Program-made: the position numbers and the translations under genes
NCBI GenBank assembly: GCA_027257055.1
Contig: JAPVLO010000146.1
Coordinates: 3,038,001 to 3,102,000 of the forward strand
Length of the DNA: 64,000 nt
Direction of reading: 5' to 3'
Origin: Cephalopachus bancanus
Lineage: Eukaryota > Chordata > Mammalia > Primates > Tarsiidae
Notes under the pieces: generated by a model
What the model was told of the DNA's origin: nothing
Databases searched by the model: none
What the model saw: the letters and a program-made list of their open reading frames with translations, nothing else
In this document: positions 27,346 to 40,499 of the stretch, piece after piece
How positions within the stretch are numbered: the stretch's first letter is position 1
Layout of the letters: each line of letters starts with the position of its first letter

Positions 27346-28040
27346 ATGTTGTCTGTTATTGTGGTTTGTTTGGTTTTCAATAGTCTTGAACAAGGTTTCA
27401 ATTTTTTGAAAAGGCAACAGTAATTATTAGAAATTGGAGGTCAGTTTGTTAGAGTAAATATACCCACTTGACATTTTTGATACATCTCCATTTGGAAGGG
27501 GATTCACGTTAAAAATCAGCTTATTATGGTTGAAATAGATGAAGAAAATTGAGCGTCACACAAACATGTAACTAAAAAAGGGAGAGGTATTCTAACCATC
27601 TTATCAAACAGTTGTGGATATGCCTTTATGACTGAAAAAATCAAGTAACTTCATCAAATTGGCAGATTTGAAACAATATCAGTGACTTTTTGTGCTGCAT
27701 TGCATTGAAATTCATTGGTCTCTCTTGTACTAGTATCATGCATTGGCTGTTTGGAAAATACTGATTCACTGGGTTATAAGAATCTTCCAAATGTTAACTC
27801 ATTCATTACATCACTTCAAACAATCACTTTCAGTATTACCACCACTGATTTCATCATAAAATTCTTTAAGTATTTGTATGCTGTCAAGTTTTCCAAAATT
27901 ATCATTTTTACTTGAAAACTGGATTTTATTATTGGCATTAAATATTTTCCATTGTTTTCATTAAAAAAAAAACCTCAGAGAGAGCTAGTTATTATTAGGC
28001 AGGGACCTTATCAGTCATGTGTTTTGGGACATAATAAAAG
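27346..28040. other. Unique intronic sequence
   Basis: AT-rich with no repeat family recognised and no coding signal. Confidence 0.4.
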
Positions 28041-28044
28041 CTGA

Positions 28045-28096
28045 GTGCTATGGTTTCTATGTTTCTATGATTTCTATGAGTTTCTATGTTTCTAGG
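28045..28096. repeat. Short minisatellite of GTTTCTAT units
   Basis: The block ggtttctatgtttctatgat continues as ttctatgagtttctatgttt and then ctagg. It contains five copies of TTTCTA at 8- to 12-bp spacing, which looks like replication-slippage expansion. Confidence 0.75.
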
Positions 28097-28209
28097 AACT
28101 CTAACTATCTGAAGACAGTTTTCAATGACTCGCCTTGGCAGAGCACAAAGCAAAAAATAAAAAAAAAAGCAAAAACTAAGAATTATTAGGGTATTAAAGA
28201 GCAAACATC

Positions 28210-28615
28210 TACTGTATAGTTTGTTTTCAGTTTCTATAGCAGAATATCATAAACTGGATAATTTATAAAGGAAAGAAGTTTATTTTGGCTCATGGTTCTG
28301 GAGGCTGCAAAGTTCAAGAGCATGGTACCAACATCTGGAAAGGGTCATGTGCTGCTTCATGACATCGTGGAAGGTGCCACACAGTGAAAGAGGAAGCAGG
28401 AGAAAGCTAAGGACTAACTAGCTTTTAATACCAATGTATTTATTCTCCCCCAAGACTAACCCACTCACCCAAGAAAGGCATTAATTCCTTCATGGGGGTG
28501 GCACCCCATGACCCAAATACCTCCCGCTAGGGCCCACTTCGCAACACTGCTGCATTGAGAAACTAAAGTTCCAGCAAATGAACTTTTGAGTGACGCACCC
28601 AAACCATTGCACTTA
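28210..28615 (-). mobile_element. LTR of ERVL-MaLR type (probable)
   Basis: The reverse-strand order fits MaLR LTRs: atagcagaatatcataaact, ggataatttataaaggaaag, ggctcatggttctggaggct, catgtgctgcttcatgacat and then cccatgacccaaatacctcc before a decayed left terminus. There is no internal retroviral sequence, so this is a solitary LTR. The exact subfamily is not determined. Confidence 0.6.
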
Positions 28616-28869
28616 TTGAAAAAATTATTTAAATAAACTTGCTTATCATATTGATACAAAAAAAATAATTGTTAGATTTTGTGTTTACTTTAAAATACCC
28701 TGCCAAGAATTTTAGAAATGAATCTACATAATGATTGCAATTTCTGCTCAGGAATGGTTTCAAAATGTATACAATTTTGTAAAGAATCAAGACAACCCAT
28801 AAAGAAGGCATCTACTAAAAGAAAGGCCTTCAGAAAACCCATTTTAGGGTTTGTCTTGCTTCTGGCATA

Positions 28870-29100
28870 GTGTTAAGTGTATAGACTGCTTGGAACCCAA
28901 ACAGCTTATGTTCAAATCTGGGCACTGCCTCTTACTAGCTGTGAGGCTAAATGTTACCAAACTACTCTGTCTTAGTTTCCTCATTATAAAGTAAGAAAAA
29001 TGAAAATCTCTATCTTTTAAGGTCTTTTGAGGATTCAATGACTAAATCTATGTAAAGGAAAGGCTCATATGTGTATGGTTGGCACATGGTAAATGCTATA
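28870..29100 (+). repeat. MIR, nearly full-length
   Basis: It reads in MIR sense order: tagactgcttggaacc, gttcaaatctgggcactgcc, tcttactagctgtgaggcta, cttagtttcctcattataaa, ttttgaggattcaatga and ttggcacatggtaaatgct. Confidence 0.8.
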
Positions 29101-29670
29101 CAATTGTAAACAAATACTACCTTGAGCAAATTTCTATATTTATATGACAGGGCAATATGTACCTAAATCATAAGTAAGATATCATGATTATTAAAAGTTA
29201 AGAAGATTTTAAAGTAATTGCGTTGTTCATTATTCATATTTATAGTTGGTATTATTCAAATCATCAGTCTTTGCACAGATAGAGTGATGGATGTTTGTGT
29301 TCAACTACAAATCTCTGAGATGCTTTTGAGTTTCAGAAACAAGGGTAGCTGACTTTGTGGCAAGCCCTGGTTAGAACCATATCAATTCACAAAATTTCTC
29401 ATTTATTCTTTTGTTTTCTTCTCTCTTTTTAAAAAAGGAAGAGACTAATAAAACATCTCTTTTCTGATATAATCAAGAAACTACTTGGAGGGCCAACCAG
29501 CAATTTAGTGTCTGAATTAAAAGAAGGAAAGTGGAGATTATTGATAACATACCTGCTTCAGAGAATTTTGTGTGTGTTCCCCAAATCACGTCCTGCAAGA
29601 TTCTGATAGAAGTTCAATTTTTTTCTCCCTTTCCTTGGCTGTACAGTCCAAACTCCTAAGCTCATGTTTT
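29101..29670. other. Unique intronic sequence
   Basis: No repeat or coding signal recognised. Confidence 0.4.
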
Positions 29671-29995
29671 GAAAACCAGATGTTGCCGGGCTCGGTGGCT
29701 CAGCCTGTAATCCTGTGCCTTTGGGAGGCTGAGGTGAATGGATTGCCTGAGCCCGCGGGTTCGAGACCCGCCTGGGCAGAGAGACCTCACCTCTACAGTA
29801 AATCAAAAGGAAAAAAAAAAAAAAAAATAGCCGGGCGTGGTAGCGTGCGCCTGTAATTCCGGCTACTTGGAAGGCTGAGGCGGAAGGATCGCCGGAGCCC
29901 AGCAGGTCGAGGCTGCAGTGGCCGGGAGCGGCCACTGCACTCCAGTCTGGGCGACGGAGTGAGACTCCAACTCAAAAAAAAGAAAATCAGATGTT
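29671..29995 (+). mobile_element. Alu, full-length, hairpin-bearing short-linker copy
   Basis: The body is 29685-29981, between gaaaaccagatgtt (29671-29684) and gaaaatcagatgtt (29982-29995), one mismatch. It has a perfect T-arm-like box at 29755-29771, the short linker (ctgggcagagagacc), and a perfect 9-bp right-arm stem with a GGGAGC loop at 29915-29938. The A-run between the arms is expanded to about 17 A (29811-29827). It is close to the apparent lineage consensus. Confidence 0.97.
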
Positions 29996-31292
29996 ATAGA
30001 GATTTTGAAAATTTAATACAGTGCCACTTCTCATTATTTTTTGTTTTGAAAGGTTTAGTTATTTTTTATTAGAATGTCTTAGATGTGCTAAAATATTATG
30101 TGTTTATTACTGATATGTTAAGATGAATAAGCATATTACAGGTTTTTTTAGCTTTGATTTTTATTGTGATTCATATAAATAGAATAATAATTATAGATTA
30201 AAAGCTTTTTGGAAAGCATAAGCCACATAAACCAAAGCTTTTCAGGTTACTCATTTTTTAAGAGTGTAATGGGGTCCTGGGACCCAAAGTTTGAGAAACA
30301 CTGAGACAGATAACACGGGGGGACTCAAGAAAGTTTAATTCATAGGATACTTAGTTCAGGCTTCAAGGCCTAGACAGATAGGCTATCAGCTTTTCTCAAC
30401 TCCACACATCTTAGGTAGCAGTTGCCAAATTGGGAAAAAGCTCAGGTGAGCTTGTCCTTCACTACCCATTCTGATCTTTAGAAGCCTTTACATGCTGTCC
30501 TTTAATTCATTCAAAGTAAAAAAGGATTTTTAAACATGTGCTGGCCTAATTTTGAATAAAAGTAAAATGTCAATTAAGAAGTCTAATTTAGCTCTAGCCA
30601 CTAAATTAGCTTTTTCTACCTTGCAAAGCAGCAGACAGTGTGGTGCAGACATGGAAAAGATGACTGAGCTGACATTTCAGTATGCCAGTTTTGCTGACCT
30701 GCATTTTCTTACAATAGAAATAAAGTACTTCAAACAGTAAAATTATCCCTTTTTTAAGAAAAAAAAAAAACAGTGGGGGAAACTTCTTTGTCCCCATCTT
30801 TTATTTCTACTCTTCTTCCTTTTATAATTCCAAGAATTGTTCATAATGAAACTCATCATTATAAAAATAACTGGATTTATAGATATATTCGGTTTCAAAA
30901 TGTGCAGAAGTTTTATGAATAATCACACCTATTAATCCTACTAAAGAACAAATCTTCACAAGTAATTAATTATGTATGCTCAATATTGGACACTCTACAG
31001 ATACAATCTTCTGTGCATAAATACATAACATCTTGCAATTTATAATAGTTATATTTTGTTTAAAATTCTCACACCTTTAATTCTTATTACCAAATACTCA
31101 AGACATTTGAATTTTGCCTTTTGTCCTGGGTTTGCCTCCTTTTGTATGTACTTTTAAAATAACATAGCTTAATGCCTAGCTTGAGGCAAAAGCTTAAAAA
31201 AAATACATGTAATGATAATGCTGCTACATTATAAGAAGTCATTGATTATTGTTTTCCTTTGCTTTATTGTGTCTTTTTATTTTAAGGGAAAA
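29996..31292. other. Unique sequence with a possible short hAT scrap
   Basis: At about 30265-30305, gtcctgggacccaaagtttg followed by agaaacactgagac resembles the end of a MER5/MER20-type element. The rest is unclassified AT-rich DNA. Confidence 0.35.
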
Positions 31293-31310
31293 GTGTGTGT
31301 ATGAGTGTCT

Positions 31311-31361
<51 letters not shown>

Positions 31362-31380
31362 CGTGCGTGTGCATGTGTAT
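31293..31380. repeat. (GT)n microsatellite
   Basis: A pure run of about 22 GT units at 31316-31360 is flanked by interrupted units (tgtgtgtatgagtgtctgtg and tcgtgcgtgtgcatgtgt). Open frame 31295-31528 is created by it. Confidence 0.95.
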
Positions 31381-31959
31381 AAATAAAGATTACTTTGTAA
31401 AAATGTTTGAATCCATCATTGTATTTATATTTAGATCCATCAGCTTAGGATCGAGTTTTTTGATAAATGTGACAGGGTCAGTAACTATAATCCTCTTATG
31501 CTCCTTCAGGCAATATTTACAAATATGATTCTCCTCTCTGTTGAAGGGTATGGGACTGCAACCCTAGATGCAAAGGTCTTGCAAGCACATCCCAATTATG
31601 GCTGTGTCTTGTACGATAACTTTATCAGTATCTTCTTCTTGTCATTCCTATCCAACTAGCCAGCCACTCCTTAAATTACTGGAAAGGAATAGTGGGAAAC
31701 AACTTTGCATAAAATTGCTTTCCAATTGTCTGAGTTCTTGTTCACTGCAAATTTTGAGAGTATGCAAACCTATTCGACAGACAGAGAAAGTTCAGAGAAG
31801 TCAGTGGTGGCACTAGCTAAGAATGACTGTTTATTTCTAAAAGGCAATAACCAAACTTTTTTCATTTTATATCTTTCTGAGAGATATTGTTTCTCTTATG
31901 CCTATTAACTTATGATTTTACATGTGAGATAAGGACAAGAATAACCACAGCATATATAA
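31381..31959. other. Unique intronic sequence
   Basis: No recognisable repeat or coding signal. Confidence 0.4.
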
Positions 31960-32520
31960 ATTATAGAGCAAAACCACAAAGAGCATGTATGAATCCGTCA
32001 TCCAGATTAAGAGCTGGAACTACATAATGACATCCTATTTATGTGTCTTTATTCTTGTCACAACCACTTCTCAGTAAACTCTCTTTCCTCCAACAATAAA
32101 CCTCCACCATATAGTTTTTATACATGATTCTTCTCGCCTTTAAAACATAGTTTTATTGCATATGAATACATTCCTAAAATATATAATACTTTGTTTTACT
32201 AAATGGCTTATTCTTTTCTTCTTGGGGAGTTCACTATCTTGCTGTTAGAATTAAGAAGAAGAATGGATCCATAGAGGTTACCATTAAAACTCTTTGTATT
32301 ATAGATTTTTCAAATATACTCAATTGAGAATGTATTTATTATGGAATTTCTGTTGGTAAAATGAGCATTGGTCATAGATTATTTACAACTAGTAGCCTTT
32401 GTAAACTGATTTTTAATGTCTGAATAATATGCTAATATATAGATAGGCCATAATTTGCTTGGCCATGCCTTTATGTTGGGTATATTGTCAGTTTTCTTTT
32501 AATTTAACATAAATAATACA
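31960..32520 (-). mobile_element. Old L1M-type fragment
   Basis: Antisense L1 word order is visible but decayed: tgaatccgtcatccagatta, a cctttaaaacatagttttat stretch, gtctgaataatatgctaata, and then ttgggtatattgtcagtttt. The sequence right of the next Alu (aatgctgagcatttttatgc) seems to continue it. Confidence 0.5.
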
Positions 32521-32835
32521 ATGCTGAGTTTTTTTTTTTGTTTGTTTGTTTTTGAGTTGGAATCTCACTCTGTTGCCCAGACTGGAGTGCAGTGGCCTCT
32601 CCCAGCCACCGCAGCCTCTACCTGCTGGGCTCCGGCGATCCTTCCGCCTCAGCCTTCCCAGTAGCCGGAATTACAGGCATGCGCTACCACACCCGGCTGA
32701 TTTTTTGATTTATTGTAGAGATGAGGTCTTGCTGCCCAGGTGGGTCTCGAACCCGCGGGCTCAGGCAATTCACTCACCTCAGCCTCCCAAAGGCACGGGA
32801 TTACAGGCTGAGCCACCGAGCCTGGCAATGCTGAG
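32520..32835 (-). mobile_element. Alu, short-linker subtype, inserted in old L1
   Basis: The body is about 32529-32826, flanked by a 9-bp repeat aatgctgag (32520-32528 and 32827-32835). The tail reads as a T-run with tttgtttgtttgttttt interruptions. It has the short linker (ggtcttgctgcccagg) and T-box gtgggtctcgaacccgc with one mismatch. Confidence 0.95.
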
Positions 32836-33185
32836 CATTTTTATGCCAAACTCTTATTTCACATCTTTATTCATTTCCTTAAATCAGAGAACTAGGAATG
32901 GAATTAGTGGCTCAAAGATAAATATCCTTAAAGATTTTGATACATATATTTTGTAAAACAATATTCTGTTATATCAGGATTTGTTCATACATAAACAATT
33001 TATTTAGATTCTCCATTCCTAGTGAGATTTAAATGTCGTCAATTTTTTGAAACTTCAATATTTAAGTAGTTTAAAATGTTGACCTTTTCAAATGTTCTTC
33101 TAAGTATAAATGAAACATTTTTCTTTTCTTTTTTCTGTTTTTACACATAATCCATTAGCTATAAAATATTAATTTAATATATTTG

Positions 33186-33852
<667 letters not shown>

Positions 33853-34164
33853 ATAATTCTTACTTGTTCTTTGACTTTTGTTTCATAATTTTTCATTTTG
33901 TTCATTTAAATTTTCATTTTTGATTATTGACATTTTTCTATTTGAGAGTTGTTAATTTTATACTTTCCATTTAACGATTTACTAGTTTCCTGCAAATCTC
34001 AGCAATACCATTCACATTTGGAGATGAAATAAATAGCTCTTTTTATTTTACTGTTAACTTTTTTTATTTTTAATCATGGCATCCCTTTCATCTATAACAA
34101 TATATTTAATAAGGAAGTATAGTAGTATTGTTTCTAGCATTGTTGGGACTTTACTTTTTTTAAA

Positions 34165-34350
34165 GTTTTCTAAGTACTTTACATCTGTACTTATTTAAAC
34201 CTCTCAATAATGCAACAGTCATTATTATTACCCCTGTTTAATAGTTAGGAAAAGTGACGCCCTGGGAGACTTAGTAACTCGCAAGAAGAGGATATAGAAC
34301 TGGAAGCAAAGTAGTCATCACTTAATCACTATGTCATGATTCCTCTCTAG
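34165..34350 (-). repeat. MIR
   Basis: It reads tctaagtactttacatctgt, then attattattacccctgttta, a decayed aggaaaagtga, and agacttagtaactcgc in MIR reverse order. Confidence 0.65.
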
Positions 34351-34701
34351 CTGATTTTGAATTATATTTCATTTTATATTTATGTTAGTAAATGACATTA
34401 AGTGCAATTTTAAATAATTTTTATTTTTCTGAAGGATGAGTTGTTTCCTAAACTGATTTGTTACATCAAACAAATCAATTCTTATGTATTTAGACTTTGT
34501 AGTTGCTCTATCTATACATTTGGGTTTTCTTGTTTCTATATTGTGTTGCTTTTATTCTGTACCTTAATAGCATGTTTTAACACATTATCTTGTATTACTA
34601 TTTTTCTATTTAAATTATTTTTCTAATTATCCTACCAAATGAAATAAATAATACAATAATATTCTTTAGTTAAAAAAATACTTGCTGGGACCTTGATTAA
34701 T

Positions 34702-34956
34702 ATTGTACTACACTGAGCCCGAGGGATTGAGTCCTGCCTTGGCAACTTGGTGAGACCTCATCTCTACAATAAATAAAAAATTAGCCAGGCTTGGTAGCAC
34801 GCGCCTGTAATTCCGGCTACTTGGAAGGCTGAGGTGGAAGGATTGCTGGAGCCCAGCAGGTCGAGGCTGTGGTGGCCGGGAGCGGCCACTGCACTCCAGT
34901 CTGGGTGACAGAGTGAGACTCCAACTCAAAAAAAAAAAAAATAAATTGTATTACAC
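34702..34956 (+). mobile_element. 5'-truncated Alu with TSD
   Basis: The body is 34714-34944. It starts in the left arm at gagcccgagggattgag, so about 70 bases of the 5' end are missing. It is flanked by attgtactacac (34702-34713) and attgtattacac (34945-34956). The TSD shows that truncation happened at insertion. The right arm has the full GGCC hairpin core. Confidence 0.95.
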
Positions 34957-35070
34957 ATAAATAAATCTGGAAGCAAATTGATATTAAACATGATTCTCCA
35001 TTTTTCACTCTTTGCTTACATTATTATTATGATCCATATATTTCTTCATACTGGATAAAATAGTCCCATT

Positions 35071-35396
35071 TCATCAGCAATTTTTTTTTTTTTTTTTTTG
35101 AGTTAGAGTTTCATTGTTGCCCAGGCCAGAGTGCAGTGGCATGGTCATGGCTACCCCAGCCTTGACCTGCTGGGCTCAGGTAATCCTTTCGCTTCAGCCT
35201 TCCAAGTAGCTGGAACCACAGGTGCGTGCCACCACACCCAGCTAATTTTTTTTTTTTATTTATTGCGGAGATGAGGTCTCATTAATTTCCTAAATCTGGT
35301 CTCGAACCCCTGGACTCAGGCAGTTCTCTCACCTCCACCTCCCAAACTGCGGGAATTACAGATGTGAGCCACTGCTCCTGGCTCACCAGCAATTTT
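35071..35396 (-). mobile_element. Alu, older copy with TSD
   Basis: The body is about 35085-35382, flanked by tcatcagcaatttt and tcaccagcaatttt (one mismatch). The T-run is about 19. The right arm (gtggcatggtcatggctacc) lacks the lineage hairpin, so it is an older or intermediate subtype. It faces the truncated Alu 140 bp to the left, tail to tail. Confidence 0.94.
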
Positions 35397-36099
35397 ACTG
35401 TAATTATGAATGAATCTTTGTGCAATTATATTTTCTCTTTAGTAATGATATGTAAGAGTGCTATTGATTTTTTAAATATGATATTAATATTTCTCTAATT
35501 ACTGATAATCTTTAAATAATGACTTTTTGATCATCTTTCTTATAATTTTACAATTATTATTTTTGTTTCCTGCTTTATTACAATGGCTAGAATTTCTAGA
35601 AAATTTTAAATAATATTGCTGATAGATTTCTAAACATTTAAAAATACACCTTAAATGAAGTACTAAAATTAGGGGTACATACCATGAAATTATTTTTAAA
35701 TAAATTTGTTCAACCTAAGCTGTGAATTTTGAGGAAAAACAGATTAGCACAATAAAGTGTGGACATGGGTTTTCTTATTACCAAACTGAGCTGGCTAAGC
35801 TGCATCTTTCAGGAAGACCTGCTGTGGAATTCATCTGCTCTATTGCAGCAAAGAGAATTGTCCTGAAATTCTGATTGCTGTCATCCAGATAATGCAACTA
35901 ACACAGGGGGACATTGCTGAAACTCTTTACTTGGAATGAAACACTGCCTGTTATTCCTAGATTTATCTCATTCTGGCTACTATTTCACAGAGTAACTAAA
36001 AGAAACAAGTAAAAGAGAGACTGGGAAAAGAAAAATTCCTGTCAGGGGTGAATTTGAATATAATTTTTCATATTTCTACTTCTATTTAACCAGTATACC
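35397..36099. other. Unique intronic sequence
   Basis: No repeats recognised. The segment 35780-35900 (gagctggctaagctgcatct onwards) is less AT-rich and complex, and could be a conserved non-coding element; this is untested. Confidence 0.4.
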
Positions 36100-36240
36100 A
36101 CTTTTTTTTTAACCAACAATGGTTTATTATATACCTTACATAAAAGTCAAAAACAATCAAGTCTCATTTATTTTTGGTCATAAAAGCCCCACATTTTATA
36201 GCAACACCTAACAAAGATAAAATTTTTAGTAAATAAATAA
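36100..36240 (-). pseudogene. Possible retroposed mRNA 3' end
   Basis: The reverse strand ends with aataaaccattgttggttaa followed by a run of A (T-run at 36102-36110), that is a polyadenylation signal about 12 nt before a tail. No target-site duplication, open frame or parent gene was identified, so the tail could equally be a chance T-run. Confidence 0.25.
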
Positions 36241-36564
36241 TTAAGTTGAAAATGAACTCTTCACAGAGGTATGATCGTCAAAGTGATCATCAACAGCACC
36301 TCGCTATAAGTTTTAAATCATTTATATTGATGTGGTTATCTCATAAAATTCTGAAATGTTCATATAATATGCATGCCCGTGAGAACTCAGAGCATGATTG
36401 TTTCTGTGACAACACATTGTATGCCTCTGTTATTGCTTTCTTAGACACAAAAATAAAAGAAAATTACATGTTGGATTTATTTCTTTGTTAAAATACTTGT
36501 AATTTTTTCTTCACAAGATGTATTTTTGAAAAGTTGATACATGAGGGAAATGAAACAATATTAA

Positions 36565-36725
36565 GAGCACAAACTCTGATTTTATGTTCATCGGTGTTTA
36601 GGACCTTGGTTCCCTACTAGCTCTCTGTGTGGCACTGGCAACTTTTCTAACTTCTTCCCAAACTTTGCTTTCTTCATATGCTGGGTTATTATAAGATAGT
36701 ATTTACTATTTTCTGGTTCCATAAA
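36565..36725 (+). repeat. MIR
   Basis: Sense-order words: agagcacaaactctgatttt, then ctactagctctctgtgtggc, acttttctaacttcttccca and a tatgctgggttattataaga end. Confidence 0.55.
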
Positions 36726-36734
36726 TATCAGTTA

Positions 36735-36780
36735 CCATGATGATAATGATGATGATGATGACAACGATTATGGTGACAGT
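36735..36780. repeat. (ATG)n trinucleotide tract
   Basis: The run atgatgataatgatgatgat with a gatgacaacgattatggtga continuation is an impure microsatellite of about 12 units. Confidence 0.8.
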
Positions 36781-36989
36781 GTTTATTATGTTCATTTGGA
36801 AGGGGTCTCAAATATGACTTCTTTTAAAGAGTTTATATTTCATAATCTGCGTATTTTATGCATATATTATACAGATCTGTTCTAGAGATTTACCATCATT
36901 GTACCAATTACCTAATTCAAATGAAATCAATCACTAAAAAGGATAATATTATAGAAAAATTTCAGGATTAAGATTGTAGTTCAGCTATT

Positions 36990-37120
36990 CAAGACTCAGT
37001 TTCTGTATCTGTCACAAGGGAACACTTATTTTTTTCTTTCCTGCCTTGTATGATTTGTTATTGTTAAGATCAACTGAGATAATGCTTATGAAATTTATTA
37101 TATATGTCTGTAAAATGTGA
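36990..37120 (+). repeat. MIR fragment
   Basis: Words cagtttctgtatctgtcaca and tgttaagatcaactgagata, then atgcttatgaaattt, follow the MIR 3' half in sense order. Confidence 0.45.
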
Positions 37121-39690
37121 TCTGAATATACTTTTCAAAATAGTACATGGAGATCAAAATTCTTTTGATGATATTGTGGAAGCAGTTAAGTGATCGAAGG
37201 CTTGATCTCAAATGATGTTATAAGTAGGTGATGCAGATTGTAAAATTTATGTATCACATATTGCTAATTTTCTAAAGTTTTGCAACCCTATCCAACTGTA
37301 ATCAGAATAATTTTTACAGTGTTATCACTTAACATCTCTGCTTTTATTTATTAATATTGAACATCCTAAAAAAAGATTGTCAGGTTTTAATTCCTTTGAA
37401 AATTATACATCTTCCTCGTATATATGTATGTGTTTAATTTTCTACCAGTGTTTAATATTCACTCCTCTGTACAAGGTATTTTTCAATGTACTATATGCTT
37501 GAAGCAAACTTTCATCATTAAGACAGAGTAGAAAATGGTGAACACTGTTATTTAGATTCATGAAATCTCTGGTGTCATTGGGAACTCCTTCACCAATATT
37601 AAAGCACAACTTTCTTTCTGTTCACGAAAAATACACATATCTTTTTACTACATTTATATTACATTAAGCATTATCCTTATAGAGAGAGTTTGTTGAGGAT
37701 GAGAGATCACATTCCCTTAACTGAAAGCCACTTCTTTCTCAGCCTTATTCTATTTCTGTTAATGAAATGTATGACAACTGTTGTTTAGGGAATTAATGAT
37801 GCTCAATAAGTAAAGAATGAGCAACCTGGCTGAATGAATTATGCCTGTTCTCCAGTTCTTTACAAAGAGGAAAATTGAAAGATCCCATAGCATCACACTT
37901 CTTATAATATTAAAACTATGAGAATTTGATCAGATAAAATGAATGTTAAATGAAATCCTCTGTCTAAACAGTCATGTCAAGAAAAGCAATTTTAGTTATG
38001 CAGTGGTGTAGCATTTTGTTTTTTCTGCAATAAAGCCATCAGATCAATAAAAAATTATGTAGCAGATTATTATTACACTGTGCTCACCATAGCTCTAATC
38101 GTAAATAATACAGCAGTTATCCTGGTTATATTAATTATAATTAGAATGCAGATAATGCAGACGGTCTTTTATTACTAGAGCCAAATCAATTTTCCAGTGT
38201 TATTCAATGCAAGGTCACAGAAAGTTGTGGGAGCTTTCAGACTTCTTGTGAAATGGCTTGCCTGACTATGCGAGAGAGGGTTTGGCTCAGCTGTGCAAGA
38301 CACATTGACTGGGAAGAGCATTGAAATAATTACAGCCATGAACCCTTGCCTATGATGGCAGAATTTCATTTTATAAAGTAAGCATCACCGTAATCCAGCC
38401 TCCTTTATGGTAGGAAGCCTCATAAATCTTTCAGAGGAGACCAAGTCTTGTGTTTAGTGGTAAAGAGGAAATCAAAATGGATTCATTTGCGCTGTTCATT
38501 TCTCCTCATTGCCTTTTTGCTCAGTTCCTTGGCATCATATTTTTAAAAAGCATTCCATATGTAATCATCTTGTAATGATGAAGGGGGAAACCACGGAACA
38601 ACAAACTAATAGAAATACATTAAGAGTTCCATGTCAGTGGAGAGGATAGAGGCTGATTTTACGCACTAGTATAGTTACGGCTTTTATGAAATTATGGTTT
38701 GGTTTATCAAGAAGAGGACATGAAATGAGGAGAAAGCAAAAGAATGAGATAGAAGTTAAAGTCTGAAGAAATCATTTCATAGATATCTTTATTACAGTGG
38801 GGGGGGGGACGAAAGATCTAGACTCCAAAGCCTATGGAGTCACACTGTGGTTCAGAATAAATCCATAGATCTAGGCACCAGAAAGGGGCAAAATGGTAAT
38901 TCTGGAGCCTTTGGTTGAGTAAATCTACTGATGAAGGATTAGAAGTTTGTGTGTTCCTGATACTTTCCATTTGACAAAACCCTCTGAAAGTGAAGCCAAA
39001 GAGCAGCAAGGTAGCAAACCCAAGGAAGTTTAGACAGGTAACTCATAGAGTAAATTAGACTAGGAGTGAAGTAATACAACTGGTGGAGAATCTGTCAAAA
39101 TATAAATTGGAAAATTCATGACTGTCATAAAGGCATTGGTGCTCTAAAAGTGTTTAATCACTGCTCTAATATATCTTTAGGATTAGTGTGGCCAGCAGTG
39201 TTTGACCTCTGCTAGAAAGATATGTTTGTTTTGTGGATAATTTGTTAACGTGTGCACCCAAGTCATCAGGAAAATTTTTTTCTCCCTCAGGAGAATTTGA
39301 CCAATCAGTAGTATTAAGGAATGATGTCAGTGGATGTGGGAAATTGGAAAGTTATTCTGAAGTGTCGAGAAACTTTGACCAAAAAGGAACCAGGCTTAGA
39401 ACTAGGCATCTATTCCCAAGCAAAGAATGATTAGGCATCACTTGGTTATATTCATATATTTAAGAATAAATATATTCAAATATATAAGAACAACATTTAA
39501 AAATATCAAAATATCTTAATGTACGAGTACAAATAAAAGGTGGAAACAAGAGAATAAGTTGAATATAAAGGGAAATTTGATGCTTCGTTAGCAGGACATA
39601 AATGTCTTAGTTCATGATTACTTGATGAAAATAGTTAAGAGTTGAAGTATAGACTTCCTGGAATTCATTGACTTTTGGGAATAAGATTCT
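37121..39690. other. Unique intronic block, about 2.6 kb
   Basis: No transposon recognised. The section 38020-38400 has TAATTA-type homeodomain-like words (tattaattataattagaatg) and balanced composition, so it is a candidate regulatory element by appearance only. A pure G10 run is at 38799-38808. Confidence 0.4.
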
Positions 39691-39692
39691 GT

Positions 39693-39989
<297 letters not shown>

Positions 39990-40042
39990 GTGTCTAAAAA
40001 AATGTATAAAATGTTTTTTAACATACTTGAGTTTAATTAATA

Positions 40043-40360
40043 TAGTTTCTTTTCTTTTCTTTTTTTTTTTTTTTTGAGTTGGAGTCTCACTCTGTCACCC
40101 AGATTGGAGTGTAGTGGCCGCTCCCGGCCTCCGCAGCCTCCAACAGCTGGGCTCCGGCGATCCTTCCTCCTCAGCCTTCCGAATAGCCGGAATTACAGCC
40201 ATGCGCTACCACGCCCGGATGATTTTTTTATTTATTGTAGAGATGAGGTCTCGCCAAGTTGCTCAGGCGGGTCTCGAACCCGCGGGGTCAGGCAACCCAC
40301 TCACCTCAGCCTCCCAAAGCGTGGAATTACAGGTTGAACCACCGAGCCCGGCTTAGTTTC
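40043..40360 (-). mobile_element. Alu, lineage-specific long-linker subtype
   Basis: The body is about 40051-40353, flanked by tagtttc (40043-40049 and 40354-40360). It has a perfect T-arm-like box at 40267-40283, the longer linker (gccaagttgctcaggcgg), and a slightly broken right-arm hairpin. Its tail is 69 bp from the tail of the previous + strand Alu. Confidence 0.95.
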
Positions 40361-40499
40361 CTTTCTATTATCTGAAAACTTATTAAAATAGTTTAAAAGG
40401 AGCCACAATACATTGTACTTTAAATACAGTAAAAAGTATTAAAAAGCATATCATTTTTTCAGTTAAGGTATTTTAGATACTTCACATTGAATCTCTCTT

